Positions 27,175 through 34,521 of a stretch of 64,000 nucleotides of DNA are shown here, in pieces. Every line of letters starts with the position of its first letter. Position 1 is the first letter of the stretch. Both the position numbers and the translations under genes were made by a program. This DNA is from Henriciella aquimarina (GTDB lineage: Bacteria > Pseudomonadota > Alphaproteobacteria > Caulobacterales > Hyphomonadaceae): assembly GCF_002088975.1 (NCBI RefSeq), contig NZ_NCST01000041.1, positions 83,641-147,640 of the forward strand, given 5' to 3'. The notes under the pieces were generated by a model that made no database searches, was not told where the DNA came from, and worked only from the letters and a program-made list of their open reading frames with translations.

Positions 27175-28463
27175 GACGCCTCCAGAAAGGCCTGAAGCTC
27201 GGTTTCTGCCTGCGAGACCGGACGCCCCCAGGCCCGCGCCATCTGGCGCAGCAGCGGATTGGAAAAGAAGACCTGCCCGGCAGAGGGCTGGCCGCCTGTG
27301 TGCATGCTGCCGACATTCGTCAGCAGGGCGACGGCGAAGCCCTCTTCCCGGTTCCAGAACAGTGCCGCCGACCCGCCAAGGACGTCACCGCCATGGCCGA
27401 AAACCTCGAAGCTGTCCGTGCCGATGTCGAAGACGCCATGGCCGGTCGATATCCGCCCGCCCGGCCCGTAGGCCTCAGCGGCCCAAGGCGCATCCACCTC
27501 GCGGAAGGTCTCGAGCACGGCCTGCTGATCCGGCTCCAACAGTGCGCCGGAGGCAAGCGCCCAGCCAAAGGCGGCAACCTCCCGCGCGGTCGCTACCATG
27601 CCGCCAGCCGCCCATTCGGTTGAGAGGTTGGTTTGCGACGCCGTGAACAGGCCGGAAGCCAAGCTCTCCGAGCCGGGCGGCAGACCGCCCGCCGCCTCAT
27701 GGAAGGCTTGCGTGTCGTAATGAAAGCGTGGGGCCCGGCGTACGTCGGGGGCTGCTTCATGGCCTTCGAGCCATGTCTCCGTCAGGCCAAGCGGGCCGCG
27801 AATGCGCCGGTCGAGCTGCTCGGTCACTGCGGTGCCCGTCACCGCTTCGACAATCAGGCCGAGCAGCGTGTGATCGGTATTGGAATAGGCATAGCGCTCC
27901 CCGGCTGGAAAGAGCGCTGGGGTGCCGCGCACATAGTCCAGCGTTTCGGCAGGCGCCCAGTGATGGCTCGCCTCAAACTCGGCGCCGCGCCCCTTGCGGA
28001 TCCAGTCGGGATTGTCCTCCCAGCTCGGGATGCCGCTTGTATGGTTCAGCAGGTTTGCGACGGTCGCCGTCCCGGCATTGGCGATGCCTTCTGCCTGATC
28101 GCCCAGCCGGTCCGCCACCGTATCGTCGAGCGAGAGTTGTCCCTCGCCGACCAGCTGCAGGACGATGGTGGAGACATAGACCTTGGTGATGCTGCCAAGC
28201 GGGAAGAGGCTCGCTTCGTTGACCGGCCTGTCTGCCTCGCCCGCGCGACCCTCCGAAACGCCGGTCCAGACCACGCCAGCGTCCGTCGCGATCGCCGCAC
28301 TGACGCCCGGCATGGTGGCCGCCGAATAGGTTTCGAGCACACATTGCGCTTCAGGCGCCCCGATACGCGTCTCCATCGTGTCTCCCTGCGGCGAAGCTTG
28401 AGCCGCCGCCGCGCCTGCTGCCAGCGCAACACTTACGTAAAGCATGGCCTTCGTGCCAATCAT
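27165..28463 (-). CDS. Exported serine hydrolase, beta-lactamase/D-aminopeptidase fold (S12)
   Basis: This 432-residue protein has a signal peptide (MLYVSVALAAGAAAAQA) and all three S12 motifs: S91-I-T-K94, Y193-S-N195 and GHGG. Such enzymes act on D-Ala-D-Ala peptides, D-aminoacyl amides, esters or beta-lactams. Given its overlap with dsdA and with a second S12 gene upstream (ATGA), a periplasmic D-peptidase that feeds the D-amino-acid enzymes is the most economical reading. That specificity is inferred from context, not from the motifs. Confidence 0.85.
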   Translation of the reverse strand: MIGTKAMLYVSVALAAGAAAAQASPQGDTMETRIGAPEAQCVLETYSAATMPGVSAAIATDAGVVWTGVSEGRAGEADRPVNEASLFPLGSITKVYVSTIVLQLVGEGQLSLDDTVADRLGDQAEGIANAGTATVANLLNHTSGIPSWEDNPDWIRKGRGAEFEASHHWAPAETLDYVRGTPALFPAGERYAYSNTDHTLLGLIVEAVTGTAVTEQLDRRIRGPLGLTETWLEGHEAAPDVRRAPRFHYDTQAFHEAAGGLPPGSESLASGLFTASQTNLSTEWAAGGMVATAREVAAFGWALASGALLEPDQQAVLETFREVDAPWAAEAYGPGGRISTGHGVFDIGTDSFEVFGHGGDVLGGSAALFWNREEGFAVALLTNVGSMHTGGQPSAGQVFFSNPLLRQMARAWGRPVSQAETELQAFLEASCN

Positions 28464-29953
28464 GCGACCTGATCTCCTTGCTTGTCAGGCGCGCGTTCGA
28501 AGACGGCCCCCTGATCGGTGGTGAAGCGACAAACCCCGCCATGGCCGTCGCGTTCGAGATGGACGAGGAATTGCGGACGGGCATCCTGGCGCGCCGGCGT
28601 CGCGACAAGCGTTTCTGCGTCGCGCGGGGTCAGCTCGAACGTTTCCGCGCCGATACTCAGCTGCAATGCGCCCGCTTTCAAGCTGAGAGCCGCCTCACCG
28701 AAGCCGGTCCTGTCGGCATAGTCACCGCAACAGGCGGCAAAAGCTTCAACCGATGGGCAGACACCCGCTGCCCCGAAGCGCGCTTCGTCAGCCTGCTGAC
28801 GGTCTGCGTTGAGCTTTTTCTGGTGGGCATGAAACCGCCCGTCCCAATCGGTCGGCGTCAGGCCCAGCCCCCAGTCGACCAGCGCCTGCGCGACCGCCCG
28901 GGGAAAGCACACATTGTCGGCATTCGCCAGAACAATGACGCCGAACCGCTCATTCGGACAGATCATCACGAAGCCGCAGAACCCGTCTATGCGTCCGGAA
29001 TGACAGATCACCTTGCGGGACCGGTAGCGGTGCACATACCAGCCGAGCCCATAGGCCTGATCCTCGATCCCGTCAGGCCCGCGGCCTACCACGCAGGACA
29101 ATTCGTTTTCAGCAAAGGCCCCGCGTTCCGGGGTATGTGCCTGCGTGATCTCGGCGAAAACGTCAGCAGGAAAGACTGGCATGCCCTGCCAGGTGCCACC
29201 AGCCGCATTGCCCGCCAGCCATTTCGAGATGTCGCGTATGGAACTGTTCACGCCGCCTGCCGGGGTCGCCACATGGCCTTCATAATCCCAGACAATCGGC
29301 TGCGCCGACCCGCTGATCATGCGGTGCGGGCGGCAGCTGTTGGGGGCGGCGCGTGAAGCCAGATGATCGGCATTGGTATCGCTCATGCCGAGCGGGTCCC
29401 AGAAGGCGTGCCGCGTATAGGCCTCCCAGCTCTGGCCCGTCACAGCTTCGACGAGTTCCCCGGCAATGGTAAAACCGTCGGTGCAATAGCCATACTGGGC
29501 GCGGAAATCGTGCCGGAAGGGCTGGTACCGCATGCGTCGCAGCAGGTCATACCGGTCGCGCGCCACGCGCCGGTGACGGCCTTCGGAGGGCAAGAGGCCC
29601 AGCCGGTTGCACATCAGGTCCCTCACCGTGACATGCTCGCTCACCCACGGGTCGGACAGGCGAAACCAGGGCAGATGCGCCTGCACGCGGTCATCCCAAT
29701 CCAGCAGACCTTCATGAACCAGGCGCCCCACGCCGGCGGAGACAAAAGACTTCGACAGGCTCGCCAGCGCAAACAGCGTGGCCTCGTCGACCGGGGCCGC
29801 TTGCCCGGCCTCGCGTACGCCCTGCCCCGTCGTGAAGGCCACCTCGCCCTCGCAGACCAGGCCGAGCCCGACGCCCGGCTGGCCCCAGCGCTTGCGAACA
29901 CCGTCCAGCCAGCCGGAAATCTCTTCGAAGCTCGCGTCTTTCGCCAGTTCCAT
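28460..29953 (-). CDS. Cytoplasmic serine hydrolase of the S12 family with C-terminal beta domain
   Basis: This 497-residue protein has no clear signal peptide. Motif 1 is S65-L-S-K68 and motif 3 is H318-S-G320. Motif 2, usually Y-x-N, reads Y156-C-T158, so the Asn is replaced. Residues ~380-497 form an additional domain of short strands, as in D-aminopeptidase-like and DUF3471 proteins. It is first in the tight run with the exported S12 gene and dsdA. A D-aminopeptidase role is plausible. The Asn-to-Thr change may alter substrate range rather than abolish activity, since the nucleophile and Lys are kept. Confidence 0.8.
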   Translation of the reverse strand: MELAKDASFEEISGWLDGVRKRWGQPGVGLGLVCEGEVAFTTGQGVREAGQAAPVDEATLFALASLSKSFVSAGVGRLVHEGLLDWDDRVQAHLPWFRLSDPWVSEHVTVRDLMCNRLGLLPSEGRHRRVARDRYDLLRRMRYQPFRHDFRAQYGYCTDGFTIAGELVEAVTGQSWEAYTRHAFWDPLGMSDTNADHLASRAAPNSCRPHRMISGSAQPIVWDYEGHVATPAGGVNSSIRDISKWLAGNAAGGTWQGMPVFPADVFAEITQAHTPERGAFAENELSCVVGRGPDGIEDQAYGLGWYVHRYRSRKVICHSGRIDGFCGFVMICPNERFGVIVLANADNVCFPRAVAQALVDWGLGLTPTDWDGRFHAHQKKLNADRQQADEARFGAAGVCPSVEAFAACCGDYADRTGFGEAALSLKAGALQLSIGAETFELTPRDAETLVATPARQDARPQFLVHLERDGHGGVCRFTTDQGAVFERAPDKQGDQVA

Positions 29954-30020
29954 GGAGTGCCCGTCTGCCTCTCGCCCCTCGGCAGCTTCATCTCAAAAGC
30001 GCCGTACCGGAGAACACTTA

Positions 30021-30030
30021 CATACAATTT
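30021..30030. promoter_or_regulatory. CATACA-type element in the promoter region of the S12-dsdA run
   Basis: The AT-rich patch upstream of the S12 gene at 28460-29953 contains CATACAATTT. Related CATACA(A/T)T elements occur upstream of the cystathionine-synthase-like gene (34452 and 34463) and of the TonB receptor (42384). They may be a shared operator or only AT-rich promoter sequence. Confidence 0.3.
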
Positions 30031-30177
30031 CAAATCTATCAATACGGTCACGAGGGTGCTAGGCCAGACGCTATGTTACGAGCGACCACCCCGATGATGA
30101 AGGCCCCTGCCTGCCCTCAACGCCCCGGACACCCGGCGGCGTCGCGCATCAGCGCGCAGGCATGGCAGGCGCGCCGG

Positions 30178-30819
30178 TCAGCCCGGAACGGCCCCGTCCC
30201 GCTCAAGCAGGCACATGGCCGAATAGTGCAGCGATTCCAGTATGTCCGGGACGTCCGTCTCCGTCTTCAGGAAGATGCGCCGGGAGGCCAGACCGCTCAG
30301 CGTCAGGGTAACGAGGTCACGGACCCGGTTGATCTGGTCGCTGTCCAGCCCGGTATCGCCCAGAACTTCCTCCCAGACCCCGCGCAGGTCCTGCGTCAGA
30401 GATGTCTGCGCGCGCAGCAGCTTCTTGTTGAGCGCCGGATCGCGGCGGGAATCGCGGATAATCTCGACCATGGCGACATAGGATGGCAGCCGGTAGATGC
30501 TCCAGGTCAGGTCGATGATGGTGCGCAACCGCGTCGGAAGATCATCGGAGCCCTTCACCGAGCTGCGCAGCTTCTTCGTCAGCTGGTCGGACGCCTCACC
30601 GGCCACGGCCAGCAAGAGCGCGCCCTTGTCCCCGAACAGGTGCTGGACCGCGCCCCAGCTGACCCCGGCGCGCCGCGTAATGTGGCTGGTGCGCAGGCCG
30701 GCATAGCCATGCTCATTGATCGCCTTGATCGTCGCATCGATCAGAACCCGCGTGGTTTCGGTGCGCCGTTCCTTCTGGGTGCGCCGAGGCGGTCGTTTGG
30801 CGCTGGTCTTCGTTGGCAT
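30178..30819 (-). CDS. TetR-family transcriptional regulator
   Basis: This 213-residue protein has a basic N-terminus (PTKTSAKRPPRRTQKERR) and a TetR HTH (TIKAINEHGYAGLRTSHITRRAGVSWGAVQHLFGDKGALLLAV). The C-terminal ligand domain is all-helical and not assignable. It is divergent from the OCD-DSD1 pair across a 145-nt region that holds a repeat containing AAACGTTT. This is the usual arrangement for a TetR protein repressing its neighbour and itself. Confidence 0.87.
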   Translation of the reverse strand: MPTKTSAKRPPRRTQKERRTETTRVLIDATIKAINEHGYAGLRTSHITRRAGVSWGAVQHLFGDKGALLLAVAGEASDQLTKKLRSSVKGSDDLPTRLRTIIDLTWSIYRLPSYVAMVEIIRDSRRDPALNKKLLRAQTSLTQDLRGVWEEVLGDTGLDSDQINRVRDLVTLTLSGLASRRIFLKTETDVPDILESLHYSAMCLLERDGAVPG

Positions 30820-30840
30820 TCACTTCCCCTGATCTTCTCA

Positions 30841-30864
30841 CAAAACGTTTGGTTCAAAACGTAT
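30841..30864. promoter_or_regulatory. Candidate TetR operator: repeated AAAACGT with AAACGTTT palindrome
   Basis: Between the divergent TetR and OCD genes, AAAACGT occurs twice 15 nt apart (30842-30848 and 30857-30863), and the first copy forms the palindrome AAACGTTT. The 12-mer AAACGTTTGGTT (30843-30854) recurs at 61818-61829 upstream of the FMN reductase gene. Binding by the adjacent TetR protein is inference. Confidence 0.45.
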
Positions 30865-30964
30865 CTTACCGATGGACCGTCTGCCAGAGCAAAACGCCGA
30901 GCCGCGTCATCTCTTTTCCTTCAGCCCGGCTTTTAGCCTTTCAACCTCTGCGGAGCCTTAATAC

Positions 30965-31942
30965 ATGCACTTTGTTTCAGAACCCTTCATCACCTCTGCC
31001 GTCAGCCAGGACGCCGTGACCGAGGCCATCCGCCAAGTCTATGCCGCCATGGCCGGCGGCGACGCGACGAATTTCCCGGTGGTGCGCGAGCGCCTTGGCT
31101 ATGCCGACGCCATCTTCGGCTTCAAGTCCGGTTTCGACCGCACGACCGGCGGGCTCGGGGTCAAGGCAGGCGGGCTCTGGCCCGGCAATGCCGCAAAGGG
31201 GCTCGCCAATCACCAGTCCACCATCCTCCTGTTCGATCCCGACACCGGCGCCCCGGAGGCCCTCGTCGAGGCGGGCTATCTGACCGCCCTGCGCACCGCG
31301 AGCGCCAGCGCGCTGTCGACCCGGCTTCTGGCCCGTGACGATGTAAAGACGCTCAGCATCATCGGCGCCGGCGGTCAGGCCCTTCACCAGATCCGCGCCG
31401 TCTGGGCGGAACGTAGCTTCGAGCGCGTCCTTGTCAGCGCACGGTCTCTGGCCGGGCCTCAGCGCGTTGCTGCGCAATTGAACAAGGAGGGCATAGAGGC
31501 CGTTGCAACCGACATGGAGACAGCCGCACGCGAGGCCGATGTGCTGATCACGATTACCCCCTCCTTCGAGGCTTTCGTCAGGGCCGCCTGGATCCGCGAA
31601 GGCACGCACATCGCCTGCATGGGCGCGGACACAAAAGGCAAGCATGAGGTCGAGCCCGGCCTGATCGCCATGACAGAGACCTTCGTTGACGAGCCCGCAC
31701 AGGCCATCTCCATAGGCGAATGCCAGCACGCCTACGAGCTTGGTCTGATCGAGGAAGCCGCCCTTACGCCGATCGGCGCCGTCATTTCAGGTCAGGCCCC
31801 CGGACGCAGCAGCCCTGAGGCTATCACGCTCTTCGACAGCACCGGCGTCGGCCTGCAGGATATTGCCGCTGCCCGCCTGGCCCTGAGAACGGCACAAGCC
31901 GCCGGTGCGGCGCTGGACCTGCGCGCCCTGGCAAAACAATAG
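30965..31942 (+). CDS. Ornithine cyclodeaminase/mu-crystallin family NAD(P)-dependent enzyme
   Basis: This 325-residue protein has the OCD substrate domain (FGFKSGFDRTTGGLGVKAGGLWPGN, quoted in two parts: KSGFDR and GVKAGGLW) and a Rossmann fold LSIIGAGGQALHQIRAV. Family activities include imine reduction, such as pyrroline-2-carboxylate or iminosuccinate reductase, and cyclodeamination. It is followed 20 bases later by a DSD1-type PLP enzyme. The same pair of families makes up BhcD-BhcC in the beta-hydroxyaspartate cycle, but the other two cycle enzymes are absent here. An imine reductase for products of D-amino-acid oxidation or elimination is equally possible. Confidence 0.83.
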   Translation: MHFVSEPFITSAVSQDAVTEAIRQVYAAMAGGDATNFPVVRERLGYADAIFGFKSGFDRTTGGLGVKAGGLWPGNAAKGLANHQSTILLFDPDTGAPEALVEAGYLTALRTASASALSTRLLARDDVKTLSIIGAGGQALHQIRAVWAERSFERVLVSARSLAGPQRVAAQLNKEGIEAVATDMETAAREADVLITITPSFEAFVRAAWIREGTHIACMGADTKGKHEVEPGLIAMTETFVDEPAQAISIGECQHAYELGLIEEAALTPIGAVISGQAPGRSSPEAITLFDSTGVGLQDIAAARLALRTAQAAGAALDLRALAKQ

Positions 31943-31962
31943 ATTTCGGGAGAGCCTCACCC

Positions 31963-33108
31963 ATGACCACCAAACGCCCCCTCACCGAACTTCAGACGCC
32001 CGCGCTTCTTCTCGACCGGGCCCGCATGCGCGCCAATATCAAGCGGATGGCCGACCATGTCGGCAAACTCGGCACCGTCATCCGCCCGCATGTGAAGACC
32101 CACAAGAGCGCCCAGGTGATGCAGGACGTCATTGCCGGCGGGAACACCCAGGGCATCACCGTCTCAACCCTGCGCGAGGCGGAATATTTCTTCGACCAGG
32201 GTGAGCGCGACATCCTCTATGCCGTCGGCATTATCCCCTCCAAGCTCGAGGCCATCGCCGCCCTCGTCGCGCGCGGGGCGCGGATCAAGATCATCCTGGA
32301 CAGCGTCGAGGCCGCCCGCCTCGTGGCGGAAAAGGCCGCCGAGCTTGGCCTCTCCCTGCCGGTGCTGATCGAGCTCGACGTGGACGGCCATCGCTCCGGC
32401 ATCGCGCCGGATGGCGACCAGCTCATCCCCGTGGCCGACGCCGTCCTGCAAAGCGCACCGCATCTCCGTTTCCGGGGCGTCATGACCCATGCCGGGGAGT
32501 CCTATCACGCAACCTCCGAGGCAGACCTCAAGGCCGCCGCCCGCAATGAACGCGACATGAGCGTGCATGCCGCCGACCGGTTGAGACAGGCCGGCATCGA
32601 GGTGGACGAAGTCTCCATCGGCGCCACACCGACCGGCCTCTTCGCGGAAGACCTGAGCGGCATTACCGAAGTGCGCGTCGGCGTTTATGTCTTCTTCGAC
32701 CTCGTCATGGCCGGGATCGGCGTCTGCGACACCTCGGAGATCGCGCTGAGCGTGCTTGCCTCCGTCATCGGCCATCAGGCCGACAAGCAGTGGGCCATCA
32801 CCGACGCCGGCTGGATGGCCATGTCCCGCGACCGGGGCACGGCAAACCAGGCGGTCGATCAGGGCTACGGCCTCGTCCTCGGCCTTGATGGCGAGCCGAT
32901 GGAGGATTTCTTCGTCGCCCGCACCAATCAGGAGCATGGCATCATCGAGTCGCGGAGCGGCGCAGGCGATCCGACCCGGCTGGCGATTGGCGACAGGGTC
33001 CGCATTCTGCCGAACCATGCCTGCGCAACCGCCTCGGAATATGACCGCTACTACGTGATCGAGGACGGCGAGATCGTCGCCGAATGGCCCCGCATCAACG
33101 GCTGGTGA
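31963..33108 (+). CDS. DSD1-family PLP enzyme (D-serine dehydratase / D-threonine aldolase / hydroxyaspartate type)
   Basis: This 381-residue fold-type III PLP enzyme has the lysine motif IRPHVKTHKSAQV. The C-terminal metal site is PNHACATASEYDRYYV (His-x-Cys), typical of eukaryotic-type D-serine dehydratase, D-threonine aldolase and beta-hydroxyaspartate aldolase. The reaction is elimination or retro-aldol cleavage of a beta-hydroxy D-amino acid; which one cannot be read from the sequence. It is not homologous to the DsdA at 25882-27174, so the locus holds two unrelated D-hydroxyamino-acid enzymes. GGGAG precedes the ATG. Confidence 0.85.
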   Translation: MTTKRPLTELQTPALLLDRARMRANIKRMADHVGKLGTVIRPHVKTHKSAQVMQDVIAGGNTQGITVSTLREAEYFFDQGERDILYAVGIIPSKLEAIAALVARGARIKIILDSVEAARLVAEKAAELGLSLPVLIELDVDGHRSGIAPDGDQLIPVADAVLQSAPHLRFRGVMTHAGESYHATSEADLKAAARNERDMSVHAADRLRQAGIEVDEVSIGATPTGLFAEDLSGITEVRVGVYVFFDLVMAGIGVCDTSEIALSVLASVIGHQADKQWAITDAGWMAMSRDRGTANQAVDQGYGLVLGLDGEPMEDFFVARTNQEHGIIESRSGAGDPTRLAIGDRVRILPNHACATASEYDRYYVIEDGEIVAEWPRINGW

Positions 33109-33118
33109 CATCCTCCAC

Positions 33119-33155
33119 GGCCCAGGGCCGCACGCCATAGGCGCGGCCCTGGGCC
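33119..33155. terminator. Two-way terminator-like hairpin between convergent genes
   Basis: A perfect 13-bp stem (33119-33131 with 33143-33155, GGCCCAGGGCCGC) with an 11-nt loop lies 10 bases after the DSD1 stop and faces the convergent PLP gene. It has no T-run. Confidence 0.6.
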
Positions 33156-33188
33156 AGACCCCGTCCAGCGGGTTGAAACAGGAATCTG

Positions 33189-34379
33189 TCAGAGGCTTGC
33201 AAGCGCCTGGGTGAGGTCCGCGATCAGGTCATCGGGATCCTCGATCCCGGTGGAATAGCGGATCAGGCTTTCGGAAATACCGAGCGCGGCGCGCTGTTCG
33301 GCGGTGCATTCGACATGGCTGGTCGTGGCCGGCGGGCCGACGGTGGTTTCGACCGCTCCGAGATTGGCCGCGGCATGGGCATGTTTGAGACGCGGCAGGA
33401 AGCGTTTCACATCCTCGAAGTCCCCGCCCTTGAGCGAGAAACTCAGCATGCCGCCAAAGCCGCGCATCTGACGCGCAGCGATCTCGTGGCCCGGATGCGA
33501 CTCAAGCCCCGGATAATGCACCGTCTCGACCTTGGGATGACCCTCCAGGAACCGCGCCACCGCCAGCGCATTCGCGTTCTGGCGCTCGATCCGCAGCGCG
33601 AGCGTCTTCATCCCGCGCAGCAGGAAATAGGCCGCCATCGGGTGCAGCGTGGCGCCGTTGATCTCGCGGAAATGATAGATCTGCTCGACCAGCGGGCGCG
33701 CCCCGCAAATCACCCCGCCCAGCGCATCGGCATGGCCGCCGAGGAATTTGGTCGCGCTGTGCAGGACGAGATCGGCCCCGAGCGAGAGCGGGTTCTGGTT
33801 GATCGGCGTGGCAAAGGTGTTGTCCACGACAACCATTGCGCCCGCCTGCTTGCCCGCCGCCGAGAGCCGGGCGATATCGAGGATCTTCGCTGTCGGATTG
33901 GTCGGCGTTTCGAGATAGACGAGCTGACAGCCCGCTGCGATCTCGCGCTCGATCGCCTCATGGTCGACCGTATCGCACAGCACCGCCTCGATGCCGAAGC
34001 GCGGCAGGAACTCCTGAAACAGGACCGAGGTACCGCCATACGTGTCCTTCACCGAAACCACGCGGTCACCTGGCTTCAGCAGGCCGAACAGGGCCGAGCT
34101 GATGATGCCCATCCCGGTCGCGGCACTGGTGACGGCTTCGGCGCCTTCCAGCAGCCGGACCTTCTCTTCAAAGGCGGCAACCGTGGGATTGGTGTTTCGG
34201 CCATAGATGTGGCCCGGCGCCTTGCCCAGTGCGACGGCCTGCCATTCATCGACATCCTCGTAGCCGAAGGCAACGCTGTGCACCACAGGCACCTGCGTGG
34301 CCCGGTCCATCCACGATCTTTCCTCGCCGCCCCAGATGCAGGCTGTCGATGCCGACTTGTACGAGATTGGCTTACTCAT
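33189..34379 (-). CDS. Cystathionine gamma-synthase family PLP enzyme
   Basis: This 396-residue fold-type I enzyme of the Cys/Met metabolism family has the PLP lysine in LVLHSATKFLGGHADALGG. YGRNTNPT, ETPTNPTAKILDI and VDNTFATPINQNPL are also characteristic. Members catalyse gamma- or beta-elimination or replacement on cysteine, methionine or homoserine derivatives. No methionine-biosynthesis genes are nearby. In this neighbourhood a lyase that degrades an amino acid is more likely than a synthase; this is inference. CATACA elements lie ~75 bases upstream. Confidence 0.85.
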   Translation of the reverse strand: MSKPISYKSASTACIWGGEERSWMDRATQVPVVHSVAFGYEDVDEWQAVALGKAPGHIYGRNTNPTVAAFEEKVRLLEGAEAVTSAATGMGIISSALFGLLKPGDRVVSVKDTYGGTSVLFQEFLPRFGIEAVLCDTVDHEAIEREIAAGCQLVYLETPTNPTAKILDIARLSAAGKQAGAMVVVDNTFATPINQNPLSLGADLVLHSATKFLGGHADALGGVICGARPLVEQIYHFREINGATLHPMAAYFLLRGMKTLALRIERQNANALAVARFLEGHPKVETVHYPGLESHPGHEIAARQMRGFGGMLSFSLKGGDFEDVKRFLPRLKHAHAAANLGAVETTVGPPATTSHVECTAEQRAALGISESLIRYSTGIEDPDDLIADLTQALASL

Positions 34380-34451
34380 TCTATGTCTACGCTCCCCTGA
34401 AACGCATTTTCACAAGCCGGCCTGAGCCGGCGGCGTGGCCTAGCTTGCACA

Positions 34452-34472
34452 CATACATTTTGCATACAATGT
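34452..34472. promoter_or_regulatory. Direct CATACA repeat upstream of the cystathionine-synthase-like gene
   Basis: CATACATTTT and CATACAATGT lie 11 bases apart, about one helical turn, in the 142-nt AT-rich gap between the minus-strand S9 peptidase (ending at 34522) and the PLP gene. The spacing suits binding on one DNA face. Confidence 0.35.
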
Positions 34473-34521
34473 TTTTGTTCGAGCATGACAGGGCTTGAGG
34501 CCCTGCCTGCCCGCGACACGG

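Noticed and set aside
30965..33108. A beta-hydroxyaspartate cycle operon
   Set aside because: Only the BhcC/BhcD-like families are present; no aminotransferase BhcA or dehydratase BhcB occurs in the window, so only a resemblance is claimed.
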